From Acidobacteriota bacterium (GTDB lineage: Bacteria > Acidobacteriota > Terriglobia > Terriglobales > Acidobacteriaceae), in contig JAJZDM010000032.1 in the NCBI GenBank assembly GCA_021806005.1, positions 1 through 35,662 of the forward strand: 35,662 nt of DNA. The letters run 5' to 3'. Of the stretch, positions 1 to 9,013 are shown piece after piece (the stretch's first letter is position 1; each line of letters begins with the position of its first letter). The notes under the pieces are model-generated. The model had not been told where the DNA came from. It was given only the letters and a program-made list of their open reading frames with translations, and searched no databases. Both the position numbers and the translations under genes were made by a program.

Positions 1-1724
1 TTATCCCGAAGGCTAGCCGCGCCATGCCACACCAGTTGCAGCGATGAGAGGTCTTCCTCCAGCACGACCTTCATCTTGTACAGCCTCAGCGCGACCCCGC
101 CCTTGGCTGGGATCTGCCCTTGCACGCGCAGGGAAGAACCGCCTTCGAACGCCAGGTCTCTGTCATAGCTGATCGAGAGCGGCGCAGCGTACGCGGCCTT
201 GCGGTCAAACGAGCCGCTCTTCGGCTCCATCCACCACTGCCACGTCGGCAGGATGTCCTGGATGCCCATGTTGAACCAGGGAGTGTTGCTCACCCTCTCG
301 CCGGCCAGGAAGAAGGCGTTACCCGCTCCGGTATTGAAGTGCGAGACGAAGGGCGCAGCGCCGATGACGGAGCGCTCCGTAATGAAGTTCGCCACACCAT
401 AGGTGATCGGCAGTCGAATCTGGTCGCTGGAGCGGGTTGAGCCCGGCGTGTACTCCGAGTAGCGGCGCGTGCCCGCCGCTGTCGTCGCATAAATTTGGGC
501 CTGTGCCTCCGTAGGGGCGTTGTCGCGCGCAGGGTTTCCTGATTGCCCGCTGAAGAAGTGCCGTTCCAGCGAATAAAAGGCCTCCTCCGGCGATCCGGGC
601 CGGGCTGCACCCACCTCTGCCTGGAAGGCGGCCAGACCGTAGAGACCATCGTCCCAGCTATAGATCTGCAGCCCGCCATAGGCAAAGCCTCCGTTGGGTT
701 GAATCACAGAGGGTGCGGCCAGGCCCAGATAGCCGGGGCCGGGATAGAGCTGAAAGCCGAAAAAGGCCGAAGAGTCCGGCTTGAATCCGTGGGCAGTGCA
801 ATACTGAGCCACCGCCGCAGGTGACACTGGAACTCCGGAGCAGCAGCCGTGAGTCATCGTATAGCCGCTCCATCCCTGGTCCAGCATGGCGCTGTTGGCG
901 AACGAGCCTTCAGGCTGATTCGCTGGGCCTGAATCTCGCACCGGCAGCAGTTGTTCCATGTCCGAGGATCCATCGTAGAACTGGATGTAGAAGTCCATCT
1001 TGCCGAGACGTTTGGCCTCATCCCGCATGAGTCCGATCAGATCGAGCACCTGCTGGTGCTGAGCGGCCGTACCGTTCTCGAAGTTGACGAAGTAACCATC
1101 GAAGCCGAAGTAGAGGGCGAGGGATACAAGCTTGGCGGCGACAATCTGGCGCGGCGCCGTGCTCGCATCATAGAGGCGGTGGTCCGGCTGGAAGATGGTG
1201 CCCAGGCAAAGCGCGCCGTTGCGATGCGCGGCGTCGGTCATGGCGGGATTGGGAATCATGCCGGGTCCGCTCCAGTTGATCAGGATGTCGTGACACCCGA
1301 CCATGCGCGAGATGAAGACGCCATCCTGCGGAGACACTCCATAACGCTGTGTCTTGTAGGAGTCATCTGCCTTCGGGCCCAGGCTGCGGTAGCATCCGGT
1401 GAGGCTGGCAAGCTGTGGCTGAGCGCTCAGCCGCGGCTGAGCCTGGGTCGGCGCAAAAGGCAGGATGGTGGGCTGCCGAAGGACAAACGAACGGAAGTAG
1501 GCGCCATCGGGATCTTGCGCCGGCTCATAGGCGAGCAAGGCGGCAACGGGATCGGAGGTACGCGCCGTGAGGGGAAACCGCGGAAGCAGCGAATCAGAGC
1601 TGCTCCGCTCACCGGCATGGACGGCACGGGCAAAACGCAACCGCAGCAGCGCGGCCCCTGCAAGGAGCGAGAACTGTCGACGTGTCCAGAGGCCGGGAAG
1701 GATAGTTCGTTTGATTTCCTGCAA
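1..1724 (-). CDS. GH85 endo-beta-N-acetylglucosaminidase, Tat-exported, C-terminus cut by window edge
   Basis: Predicted to cleave the chitobiose core of N-glycans outside the cytoplasm. The 574 codons seen stay in one frame with no stop. The catalytic region contains FGFDGYFVNFENG (N214 and E216), matching the Asn-x-Glu pair of GH85, and further on PWFNMGIQDILPTWQWW, also typical of GH85. The N-terminus has a twin-arginine pattern (TRRQFSLLAGAALL), so Tat export is likely. The only workable start is TTG at 1724: an in-frame TGA lies just upstream, and AAAGGA at 1734-1739 sits 9 nt before the TTG. The frame was read by eye and checked at three places. The 3' end lies beyond base 1. No LacI-type operator like those of the 26-31 kb locus was seen upstream. 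The family call is fairly sure; the natural substrate is unknown. Confidence 0.85.
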   Translation of the reverse strand, partial: MQEIKRTILPGLWTRRQFSLLAGAALLRLRFARAVHAGERSSSDSLLPRFPLTARTSDPVAALLAYEPAQDPDGAYFRSFVLRQPTILPFAPTQAQPRLSAQPQLASLTGCYRSLGPKADDSYKTQRYGVSPQDGVFISRMVGCHDILINWSGPGMIPNPAMTDAAHRNGALCLGTIFQPDHRLYDASTAPRQIVAAKLVSLALYFGFDGYFVNFENGTAAQHQQVLDLIGLMRDEAKRLGKMDFYIQFYDGSSDMEQLLPVRDSGPANQPEGSFANSAMLDQGWSGYTMTHGCCSGVPVSPAAVAQYCTAHGFKPDSSAFFGFQLYPGPGYLGLAAPSVIQPNGGFAYGGLQIYSWDDGLYGLAAFQAEVGAARPGSPEEAFYSLERHFFSGQSGNPARDNAPTEAQAQIYATTAAGTRRYSEYTPGSTRSSDQIRLPITYGVANFITERSVIGAAPFVSHFNTGAGNAFFLAGERVSNTPWFNMGIQDILPTWQWWMEPKSGSFDRKAAYAAPLSISYDRDLAFEGGSSLRVQGQIPAKGGVALRLYKMKVVLEEDLSSLQLVWHGAASLRD

Positions 1725-2235
1725 TTGGGAGGATCCTTTCGATCAAAGTACCGTAGCTGCTTCAGGCTGCGGCGCGCTTTCGCTAGCGTGCCACAAATGA
1801 TTTGCGGGCTCAAGACAATGCCCTGACAGCGTGTCGCGAGCGCATGGTTTACCCGCACACATGGGCGGCGAGGATAGAGCCATGCGAAGCCTCACGGAGG
1901 TTCATCCACGGGCCGCCGCGGAGTGGGCGATGAAGGTACAGGAGGTGATTTTGCAGGCAATGGCGAACCAGATCACTTGGTTTCAGAAAGCCGACATAGC
2001 GGATCTGAGCTGTCGGCGGATGAGACGGCGGCTTTCTCCATTGCGCTGTCCACCTCGGGATCAGCGGGAGGCACTCGAACAGCTCCCTCGAGCACCGATG
2101 ACTCAGCCAACTCCTTGTGGCTGGGTGGATTGATGTGCTTCTTCCACAACATTGCGACGAGACAAAAATCGCGGCCCGAGTGAGCGGTGCGCCAGCCAAA
2201 ACCTGTCCGGAGTGTCTATTCGATTCGGAGGATGT
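1725..2235. other. 511-bp intergenic stretch, no supported gene
   Basis: This lies upstream of the GH85 gene and downstream of the methyltransferase gene. Several short open frames cross it on both strands, but none shows a recognisable domain or a convincing ribosome binding site. The part next to the GH85 gene should hold its promoter; I could not identify clear -35/-10 boxes. Confidence 0.5.
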
Positions 2236-2823
2236 TTAAACTCGTCTGCAAGAAAGACACAACCACGCCTTTGCGCCGTGCACATGGAACTCCGCTGAGC
2301 GCAGTTCCATGATCTCCAGCGCCGGCTCGATAGCCTGAACAACCTCCCGTGCCGAGCGCTGCGGGGGCCCAACCTCCCGAGGGCCGCCTTCGGTCGAGCC
2401 GATCAGGCTCAACCACAGCCCACCGGGAGCCAGAGCCTCCGCGACCCGTGCCGCAAATCGGGCGCGCTCCTCCGGTTCATCAAAGACATGGAAGCAGCCC
2501 CGGTCGAAGAGAAAATCGAAGGAGTCCTCCGTCAATCTTCCGACAAGAAAGTCCAGCGTTCTGAATCGGCACGGCAGATCGCGACCATCCAGCTTGGCCA
2601 TCGCTCTCTCCACGGCCAGTGGAGCCAGATCGACCCCCAGGACGTCAAAGCCACGCTCGGCCAGCCAAAGGGAGTTGGTGCCAGTACCCGCGCCAACCTC
2701 CAGCGTTCGCATGGGCCGGATGCGGCCTGAACGCACGTAGTCCACCAGCAGGGGCTCCGGCTCGCCGGTATCCCAGGGAAGATCTCCAGAGGCGTAACTC
2801 TCATTCCAGATCGGGTGCGCCAT
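2236..2823 (-). CDS. class I SAM-dependent methyltransferase
   Basis: A small-molecule methyltransferase of about 195 residues with a Rossmann fold. Motif I is visible as LEVGAGTGTNSLWLAERG, followed by the acidic strand-2 end VLGVDLAP and the motif IV region FDFLFDRGCFHVF. The N-terminus (WNESYASGDLPWDTGEPEPLL) resembles TehB and thiopurine-methyltransferase-like enzymes, which often open with a W-x-x-x-Y...PWD pattern. The substrate cannot be told. I chose the ATG at 2823 (MAHPIWNESY) because it matches the usual family start. A GTG at 2874 in the same frame would add 17 residues. Neither has a strong ribosome binding site. It stands alone, transcribed away from hemL by a 47-98 bp gap. Confidence 0.8.
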   Translation of the reverse strand: MAHPIWNESYASGDLPWDTGEPEPLLVDYVRSGRIRPMRTLEVGAGTGTNSLWLAERGFDVLGVDLAPLAVERAMAKLDGRDLPCRFRTLDFLVGRLTEDSFDFLFDRGCFHVFDEPEERARFAARVAEALAPGGLWLSLIGSTEGGPREVGPPQRSAREVVQAIEPALEIMELRSAEFHVHGAKAWLCLSCRRV

Positions 2824-2921
2824 GATTCGCCAAGTGTAACGTTCCACCGGCTCCAGCAGCCAGCGGCTGTACACGATGGCGCTGCTGCTTCTGGGTCATT
2901 AATTGCGCCGCTGCGGCTATG

Positions 2922-4235
2922 TTAGCTCACCACCGCCTTCAGCGCCGCGCGCGCTGCCTGCAGGATCAGCTCCACCTCGCGCTCCCCATGCGCCGCGCTG
3001 ACAAACGCCGCCTCATACTGGCTGGGCGGCAGCCAGACGCCGCGCTCCAGCATGGCCCGATGGAAGCGAGCAAAGGCTGCCGTATCCGAGGTGGAGGCAG
3101 ACGAGAAGTCCCGCACCGGTTGCGGCGTAAAGAACCAGGTGAACATGCTTCCCACGCGGTTGCTGGTGAGCGCAATGCCCTGCTCCGCCGCGAGCAGGGC
3201 TACACCCTGATCGATGGCCGCCGTGGTCTTCTCCAGCCGGCGGTACAACTCCTCCCCGCCGGAGATCAAAGCCGAGAGCATGGCGATGCCAGCGGACATG
3301 GCCAGCGGATTGCCACTGAGCGTGCCCGCCTGGTAGACCGGCCCCAGCGGGGCCAGGCAGTCCATCACCTCCGCGCGTCCGCCCAAAACGCCTACGGGCA
3401 GACCGCCGCCGACGATCTTGCCCAGAGTGGTCAGATCCGGCAGGCCGTCGAGCTCCGCGGCAAAGCGCTCCTGAGCGCCTCCTGCCGCCAGGCGAAAGCC
3501 GACCATCACCTCGTCAAAGATCAGCAGGGCTCCATGCTGCCGGGTGAGCCGCCGCAATCCGGCCAGGTAGCCGGGCTGGGGCAGGATGACGCCTGCATTG
3601 CCCACCACCGGCTCCAGAATCACCGCGGCGATCTGCTCCGGATGCAGCGCAAAGGCCGCTTCCACCGCAGAGAGATCGTTGTAGGGCAGCGCCAGGGTAT
3701 GCATCACGGTCTGCTCCGGCACGCCGGCCGAACCGGGAATACCAAACGTCGCCACGCCGCTGCCCGCCTTCACCAGCAGCGCATCCGCGTGGCCGTGATA
3801 GCACCCCTCAAACTTGATGACAAAAGGCCGCCCGGTGAACCCACGCGCCAGCCGAATCGCGGACATGCAGGCCTCCGTGCCGGAACTGACAAACCGCATC
3901 TTCTCCATCGACGGATAACAGCGCTGCACCAACTCCGCCAGGTTGGCCTCGGCTGCCGTACTGGCTCCGAAGGAGGGGCTGCGGCCGGCAGCCTCGCGAA
4001 TCGCCTCCACCACCGGAGGATAGGCGTGACCCAGCAGCATCGGCCCCCAGGAGCCGAAGAGATCAACGTAGCGATTCCCGTCGGCGTCCTGCAGATAAGC
4101 GCCTTCCGCCTGGTCCACAAACGGCGGATGCCCACCCACCGCGCGAAAGGCGCGCACCGGCGAATCCACGCCACCGGGCAGAAATCTCTCCGCGCGCGCC
4201 TGTAGCTGCGCCGAACGTTCCCATGAAATAGTCAT
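2922..4235 (-). CDS. hemL: glutamate-1-semialdehyde 2,1-aminomutase
   Basis: Converts glutamate-1-semialdehyde to 5-aminolevulinate in the C5 route to tetrapyrroles; a PLP enzyme of the cytoplasm. The 437-residue product fits the family length. Seen in the sequence are [13 protein letters not shown] near the N-terminus, [15 protein letters not shown] (phosphate-binding region), [20 protein letters not shown] (D241, E242) and [15 protein letters not shown] with the PLP lysine K273. The start is the ATG at 4235 (MTISWERS); the longer open frame upstream is low-quality sequence. No Shine-Dalgarno is evident, and a TATACT box lies 7 nt upstream of the ATG, so the transcript may be leaderless. It is divergent from purM across about 150 bp. 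The identification is secure. Confidence 0.95.
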   Translation of the reverse strand: MTISWERSAQLQARAERFLPGGVDSPVRAFRAVGGHPPFVDQAEGAYLQDADGNRYVDLFGSWGPMLLGHAYPPVVEAIREAAGRSPSFGASTAAEANLAELVQRCYPSMEKMRFVSSGTEACMSAIRLARGFTGRPFVIKFEGCYHGHADALLVKAGSGVATFGIPGSAGVPEQTVMHTLALPYNDLSAVEAAFALHPEQIAAVILEPVVGNAGVILPQPGYLAGLRRLTRQHGALLIFDEVMVGFRLAAGGAQERFAAELDGLPDLTTLGKIVGGGLPVGVLGGRAEVMDCLAPLGPVYQAGTLSGNPLAMSAGIAMLSALISGGEELYRRLEKTTAAIDQGVALLAAEQGIALTSNRVGSMFTWFFTPQPVRDFSSASTSDTAAFARFHRAMLERGVWLPPSQYEAAFVSAAHGEREVELILQAARAALKAVVS

Positions 4236-4242
4236 AACGTCC

Positions 4243-4248
4243 AGTATA
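4243..4248 (-). promoter_or_regulatory. candidate -10 box of hemL (TATACT), implying a near-leaderless mRNA
   Basis: On the minus strand TATACT is followed by only 7 nt before the hemL ATG at 4235. A start of transcription about 7 nt after the -10 box would fall at or beside the ATG. No good -35 box is seen 17 nt upstream (GGCGAG), so the call rests on the -10 match and the lack of a ribosome binding site. Confidence 0.35.
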
Positions 4249-4390
4249 GAAGCCGACAGGCGAGCCTCGCCATGATCGACGGCCGACTGGCCCCGCTCCA
4301 CTGCCGCGCAGACCGATAAGAGCACAACCCACAAAACCGGCTGGTAAACTCGAACTCTGCATCGCATCCAGCCGAACGAAGGTGGCCTCT

Positions 4391-5563
4391 GTGGCAAAGT
4401 CAGAATGCGGCAACGCCGAGCCCGCTCTTCGGGAGCCCGACGCCGCCCATGAGCTTCGCGAACCAGGCGAACCAAGGGCCGCGGCCGCACGCGTTCCCGC
4501 TGCGGCCCGTCGGGAGCCGAGCCGGAGCCGAGCGGCGCTGCCCGAGGACCACGACCTGGCCCCCACCGACCGCCACATGCTCGCCCACGACCGCATCAAA
4601 GGCCTGGCCCGCCGCACCTTCAATAAACACGTCCTGAGCGAGATCGGCGGCTTCTCCGGCCTGTTCTCCCTGGACTGCGAACGCTTTCCAGACCCGGTGA
4701 TGGTGGCCTCCACCGATGGAGTGGGCAGCAAGCTGGAGTTGGCCATCCAACTTGGCCTCCACTCCAGCATCGGTGCTGACCTGGTGAATCACTGCGTCAA
4801 TGACATCGCCATCCAGGGCGCGACGCCTCTGTTCTTTCTGGATTACTTTGCCACAGGCCTGCTGGATCCGGATGTGGTTCAGCAGGTGATCAGCGGCCTG
4901 GTGGACGCCTGCAAGGCCAACGGCTGCGCCCTGCTGGGCGGAGAGACCGCCGAAGCGCCCTGGCTCTATCGCGACCAGACCTACGAACTGGCCGGGTTTC
5001 TTACCGGCGCCGTCAGCCGCTCCCGCCTGCTCACCGGCGACGCGATCCGCGAAGGCGACTGCCTGCTCGGCCTCACCTCCAACGGCCTGCACACCACCGG
5101 ATACTCTTACGCGCTTCGACTGTTGCTGGGGACCGCACGCTACCGCCCCGAGCAGTACATCAACGAGATCGGCGACAAGGTGGGCGCTGCCCTGATGCGT
5201 CCGCATCGCAGCTACCTGGCCCCCATCCGCAAGCTGATTGAGGCGGAGACGGCCAGCGGCTTCTCCCACATCACCGGCGGAGGACTGACTGAGAACCTTC
5301 CCCGCATCCTTCCCCGCGGACTCTCGGCACAGATCGACCTCTCCTCCTGGGAGCCTCCGCCACTGTTTGCACACCTGCAACAGCTCGGCGGCCTGCAAAT
5401 GGACGAGATGCTGCGCACCTACAACATGGGCATCGGCTTGGTCGCCGTGATCCCGCCCGACCGGCTGAAGAAGGCGCAGCAGACGCTGAAGCGCATGAAC
5501 GAGCGTTCAATCGTACTGGGTCGCGTGATCCGCAGAGCTTCACCGCGCGTTGTCTATAGTTGA
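4391..5563 (+). CDS. purM: phosphoribosylformylglycinamidine cyclo-ligase (AIR synthase), divergent N-terminus
   Basis: ATP-dependent ring closure of FGAM to AIR, the fifth step of purine synthesis. Core PurM sequence is clear: [86 protein letters not shown] and YNMGIG. The expected N-terminal Y-x-DAGVD motif is not present; the matching place reads [21 protein letters not shown], after about 50 residues rich in Ala, Arg, Glu and Pro. No other frame restores the motif, so a simple frameshift does not explain it. I prefer GTG at 4391 because GAAGGTGG (4378-4385) lies 5 nt upstream; GTG at 4382 is possible. Family confidence is high. Whether it is the only or a fully active purM copy is open. 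Confidence 0.88.
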   Translation: MAKSECGNAEPALREPDAAHELREPGEPRAAAARVPAAARREPSRSRAALPEDHDLAPTDRHMLAHDRIKGLARRTFNKHVLSEIGGFSGLFSLDCERFPDPVMVASTDGVGSKLELAIQLGLHSSIGADLVNHCVNDIAIQGATPLFFLDYFATGLLDPDVVQQVISGLVDACKANGCALLGGETAEAPWLYRDQTYELAGFLTGAVSRSRLLTGDAIREGDCLLGLTSNGLHTTGYSYALRLLLGTARYRPEQYINEIGDKVGAALMRPHRSYLAPIRKLIEAETASGFSHITGGGLTENLPRILPRGLSAQIDLSSWEPPPLFAHLQQLGGLQMDEMLRTYNMGIGLVAVIPPDRLKKAQQTLKRMNERSIVLGRVIRRASPRVVYS

Positions 5564-5669
5564 CCCCCGGCCGCCGGACAGCAGCCTTGCGCTTCACCGC
5601 CGGCGGGAAGCACTGCAAAGCCGTCGGTTGTACCTCACCCATTGCTGCGGCGTGCCTTTCAACAACCCC

Positions 5670-6737
5670 CTAGCGCGCCGGAGTGGCCATGCCGGCGAAC
5701 TGCGTGCGGTAGACGATGACGCCCAGGATGAGCACCAGCGCCTGGAAGTACAGAAAGGTCTTTGTGCTGGGCTTCTCCGGTTCATCGTGCGTCAGGCAGC
5801 GCCAGCCCATGCCAAGACCCACAATCAGGAAGATCCAGATGGTCGAGGCGCCGAACACGTTCCCGTTGGAGACCGACAGAGCGAACAGCACCAGACAGGA
5901 GAGCGCGATCAGGCAGCGCTGCAGGCGGGAGAGGGCGAAGGCGGCCTGCGCCCCATCCAGCCCCAGCACCGGCAGCAGGTTCAGGAAGTTCACCCATGCG
6001 CCCACATACACCAGCACCATGAAGATCGGCAGGTGCGTGGCCACGAACAACCCGTAGCAGGCTCCAACCGCCAGCAGGCCGTAGAACGGCCCGGCCAGGG
6101 AGATTGACGCCAGATCTTCCAGGGACACGCCCTGCGCGTACCACCGCACATAGGCGCCCATCATGGGAACAAAGACCGGCAACTCCGCCCGAAGACCGCG
6201 CCGCCTGACGGCCACGAAGTGGCCCATCTCATGGATAAAGAGGCAGAGAAGAAATCCGGCGGCGAACTGCCAGCCGAAGAGCGCCCAGTAGATTCCAAAA
6301 AACGCGATGAAGCTGAGCAGGAACTTCAGCTTGAACAGCAGGAAGATCGCGGACTTGATCTTCATGAGGAAGAGCGCGATCGGAGCGAACGGCCCCAGCC
6401 GCCGGGTCCACTTGGCCTTGGTATCTTCCTCTGCCTTGATGCGCGCATCCAGTTGAGCGATGTGCTGGCGCAGGCCCTGCGCCTGCTGCGCATCCTCCGG
6501 AAGCCAGGCCAGCGCTGCAGTCCAGCGCTCCCGTGCCTGCGCCCACCTCTGTTCCTGCTCCAGTTGCTGGGCCTGGTTGGCGATCTGGCTCAGATGCACC
6601 CCGTAGGTGAGAGTGTGGCACTCCGGGCAGGCCAGCGAACCCTCCGGCAGCCAGTGGCTGCAGGAGGGACAGTTGTGGATGACCGCGGGGGGCGCGGGTT
6701 CGGGCGGCAAGACGGTGGTGTTCACGGAAGAAGGCAC
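5670..6737 (-). CDS. membrane zinc metalloprotease, M50 (site-2 protease-like), with N-terminal zinc ribbon
   Basis: An integral membrane protein of about 355 residues. Residues 23-40 form a zinc ribbon (CPSC...CPEC). Residues 50-110 look helical and Gln/Glu/Ala rich, perhaps a coiled coil or TPR-like hairpin. Several membrane segments follow. The HExxH zinc site is FIHEMGHF (residues 168-174) and the second M50 site is NLLPVLGLDGAQ with D261. Such proteases cut substrates within the membrane; the target is unknown. The open frame could extend to 6851, but that would overlap the divergent oxidoreductase start. I chose GTG at 6737, with AAGAG just upstream; GTG at 6725 is an alternative. It converges with purM across about 105 bp. 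Confidence 0.82.
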   Translation of the reverse strand: MPSSVNTTVLPPEPAPPAVIHNCPSCSHWLPEGSLACPECHTLTYGVHLSQIANQAQQLEQEQRWAQARERWTAALAWLPEDAQQAQGLRQHIAQLDARIKAEEDTKAKWTRRLGPFAPIALFLMKIKSAIFLLFKLKFLLSFIAFFGIYWALFGWQFAAGFLLCLFIHEMGHFVAVRRRGLRAELPVFVPMMGAYVRWYAQGVSLEDLASISLAGPFYGLLAVGACYGLFVATHLPIFMVLVYVGAWVNFLNLLPVLGLDGAQAAFALSRLQRCLIALSCLVLFALSVSNGNVFGASTIWIFLIVGLGMGWRCLTHDEPEKPSTKTFLYFQALVLILGVIVYRTQFAGMATPAR

Positions 6738-6842
6738 AGCACTCTTGATTGTATTGGACTCAGACAGCCGACATCGGACGCAAACCGCATTCCTCCGGCT
6801 TCCGAATAAGCCCCGAAGCCGCGTAGCCTCATCCAATCCCCT

Positions 6843-7994
6843 ATGAGCCATTCGTCAAACAGCCTGTTCACCCCGCTCCGCCAGCGCGGCATCACCCTGC
6901 CCAACCGTATTGTGGTCTCGCCCATGTGCCAGTTCAGCTCCATCGACGGACACGCCTCCGACTGGCACCTGGTCCACCTTGGCAGCCGCGCCATCGGCGG
7001 AGCCGGCACCGTGATGACCGAGGCGGCCGCCGTCAGCCCGGAGGGTCGCATCACCCCCGGCGATCTGGGTATCTACAGTGACGACCACATCCCCATGCTG
7101 GCCCGCATCACGGCCTTCCTGAAACAGAACGGGAGCGTTCCCGCCATTCAGCTTGCCCACGCCGGCCGCAAGGCCAGCATGATGCCACCCTGGGAGGGCG
7201 TGCGCGCCGCCGCACCCCAGCCTGCCAACTCGAAGACCGCCACGAACCCCCTCAGCGGCTGGACCCATGTCGTCGCCCCCTCCGCCATTCGCTTCCATGA
7301 CGAGTACCTGCTGCCCCAGGCCCTGGACCGCGAGGGAATGAACAAAGTTGTGGCCGACTTCGCCTCTGCCACCCGCCGCGCCGCCGCAGCCGGCTTTCTG
7401 ATCGCCGAGGTCCATGCCGCCCACGGCTATCTGGCCCATGAGTTCCTCAGCCCGCTCTCCAACCGCCGCAGCGATGCCTATGGCGGCAGCCTGGCTAACC
7501 GCGCCCGCCTTCCCCTGGAGATCGTCCGCGCGGTGCGCGATGCCTTTCCTGCCCATCTTCCGGTCTGGGTCCGCGTCTCCGCGGTCGACTGGGTCGAGGG
7601 CGGCCTCAGCATCGAGGACAGCGTCGAGTTTGCGCGCTTGGTCAAGGCCGAGGGCGTTGACCTGCTGGACGTCTCCTCGGGCGGGAACGACCCCAACCAG
7701 CAGATCCCCCTGGGACCCGGCTACCAGGTCGCCTTTGCCGAGCGCATCCGCCGCGAGACCGGGCTCGCCACCGGCGCCGTCGGCCTGATCACCAGCCCCG
7801 CCCAGGCTGATCAGATCCTCCGCACCGGCCAGGCCGACCTCATCCTGCTGGCCAGGGAACTGCTGCGCGACCCCTACTGGCCGCTGCGCGCCGCCCAGGA
7901 GCTGCACCAGCCCGGAAGCTGGCCCGTACAGTATGAGCGTGCTGCGCTCGGCCCGGTCCAGCGGCGGATGCCCCTGCCTCCGCCGGAGGTGTAG
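6843..7994 (+). CDS. NADH:flavin oxidoreductase, old yellow enzyme family (YqjM-like)
   Basis: An FMN-dependent ene-reductase of 383 residues and cytoplasmic TIM-barrel fold. It has the YqjM-class signature SPMCQFSS (C29, the redox-tuning cysteine of that class), IQLAHAGRKAS, the substrate-binding pair H191/H194 in EVHAAHGYLAHEFLSP, and SNRRSDAYGGSLANRARLPLEIV. The phosphate-binding end reads LILLARELLRDPYWPLRAA. The residue after C29-Q30 is Phe where YqjM itself has Tyr; both occur in the family. Start is the ATG at 6843. It is divergent from the M50 protease gene. Enzyme class is sure; the physiological enone or other substrate is not known. Confidence 0.93.
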   Translation: MSHSSNSLFTPLRQRGITLPNRIVVSPMCQFSSIDGHASDWHLVHLGSRAIGGAGTVMTEAAAVSPEGRITPGDLGIYSDDHIPMLARITAFLKQNGSVPAIQLAHAGRKASMMPPWEGVRAAAPQPANSKTATNPLSGWTHVVAPSAIRFHDEYLLPQALDREGMNKVVADFASATRRAAAAGFLIAEVHAAHGYLAHEFLSPLSNRRSDAYGGSLANRARLPLEIVRAVRDAFPAHLPVWVRVSAVDWVEGGLSIEDSVEFARLVKAEGVDLLDVSSGGNDPNQQIPLGPGYQVAFAERIRRETGLATGAVGLITSPAQADQILRTGQADLILLARELLRDPYWPLRAAQELHQPGSWPVQYERAALGPVQRRMPLPPPEV

Positions 7995-8084
7995 GCTGGA
8001 AGCCGGGCTGGGGAGATGCCCTCGCACGCTCAACCAACCCAGCCAGACTCTTCAAGTAATGCTCGAACTGGCTATTAACTACTA

Positions 8085-8096
8085 AGATACGTATCT
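8085..8096. promoter_or_regulatory. perfect 12-bp palindrome AGATACGTATCT upstream of the MerR gene
   Basis: AGATACGTATCT equals its own reverse complement and lies 86 bp before the GTG of the MerR-type regulator, in an AT-richer patch of an otherwise GC-rich region. MerR proteins bind dyads in promoter spacers, so this is a candidate operator. A clear -35/-10 pair around it was not found. Confidence 0.4.
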
Positions 8097-8181
8097 AACC
8101 CGAGGAGGAATCAGGGGCGGAACCGGATTTACCAATGGTTCAAACTCTCTGCGATCCTTTACTTTAGTACTGCGGAAGCAA

Positions 8182-8937
8182 GTGACCTCTCATCATCCAA
8201 TCCGGAAGGTCGTGCCCCCCAGTCCGCCGGTGATCCCGGACAAGCTTTACTTCCGGATCGGGGACGTCGCCAAGCTTTGTGCGGTTCCGGCCTATGTGCT
8301 GCGCTTCTGGGAGACGGAGTTTCCCCAGCTCAAACCCAATAAAGGCGGGACGGGGCAGCGCCTGTACCGCAGGCGCGATGTGGAGATCGCGCTGCGCATC
8401 AAGAGCCTGCTCTACGAGCAGGGCTATACGATCGCCGGAGCCCGGCAGGTCTTTGCCGCCGAGTCCAGGACCAACGACAGCAAGGCTAGAGAGACTGTAG
8501 AGGCTGCGACGCAGGCCCCCTCCACCCCGAGCCCCCTCCCGGCTGAGGAGTTCTCACGCGAGGAGAATCGGTCACCGGAGGAGATTGGCTCGGCGAGCCA
8601 TGAGACCGGGTTTGCCGGCGCTGGCAAACCCGCCTTCCCAGGCCCGAACGAATCTGGCCTGGCGAACTCCGACAACGCCGTCTCGGATCGCGACCAGAGA
8701 CGACGCCACGAAAAGCTGGTGGCTCTGCGCGAAGAACTGCGAGCCCTGGTCAGCCAGTTGGCGCAGCCCCTTGCGCCAGTGACCGCCGGTGATCCAGCCG
8801 GGACAGCCCTGGCCGAGGCCGGTGCAGTTGCAGCCAGGCCAAGGACCATGCGTCCCCACCTTGTCCTGGAGGCCAAGGCCGAGACAAAGTCCGGCATCCG
8901 CCACAGCGATCAGGGAGACCTCTTCTCCTCGGAATGA
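8182..8937 (+). CDS. MerR-family transcriptional regulator
   Basis: A 251-residue DNA-binding protein. Residues about 24-90 form a MerR winged helix: [30 protein letters not shown], then [29 protein letters not shown]. The middle (about 95-170) is Pro/Ser/Glu rich and probably disordered. Residues about 175-200 ([24 protein letters not shown]) look like a dimerisation helix. There is no cysteine pattern of metal-sensing MerR proteins in the C-terminal part, so the signal is unknown. The start GTG at 8182 has GGAAG close upstream (spacing about 3 nt); no better start exists in frame. A perfect palindrome lies at 8085-8096. murJ follows 76 bp downstream on the same strand and may be co-transcribed. 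Confidence 0.87.
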   Translation: MTSHHPIRKVVPPSPPVIPDKLYFRIGDVAKLCAVPAYVLRFWETEFPQLKPNKGGTGQRLYRRRDVEIALRIKSLLYEQGYTIAGARQVFAAESRTNDSKARETVEAATQAPSTPSPLPAEEFSREENRSPEEIGSASHETGFAGAGKPAFPGPNESGLANSDNAVSDRDQRRRHEKLVALREELRALVSQLAQPLAPVTAGDPAGTALAEAGAVAARPRTMRPHLVLEAKAETKSGIRHSDQGDLFSSE

Positions 8938-9013
8938 AATACTGGTGCTGGAGAACCTCTTCTTCTACATGCCAGGCCACGCCCGAGCCTGTTGAAGAGG
9001 GCTTGCCTCCAAG

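Noticed and set aside
1789-1803. CACAAATGATTTGCG as a further LacI-like operator upstream of GH85
   Set aside because: It lacks the central CG and the AGACAA/TTGTCT arms of the other sites.
2919-4205. 428-codon plus-strand open frame
   Set aside because: It is antisense to hemL and has no recognisable domain.
6855-8033. 392-codon minus-strand open frame
   Set aside because: It is antisense to the old-yellow-enzyme gene and is rich in Gly, Ala, Asp and Gln without domain signs.
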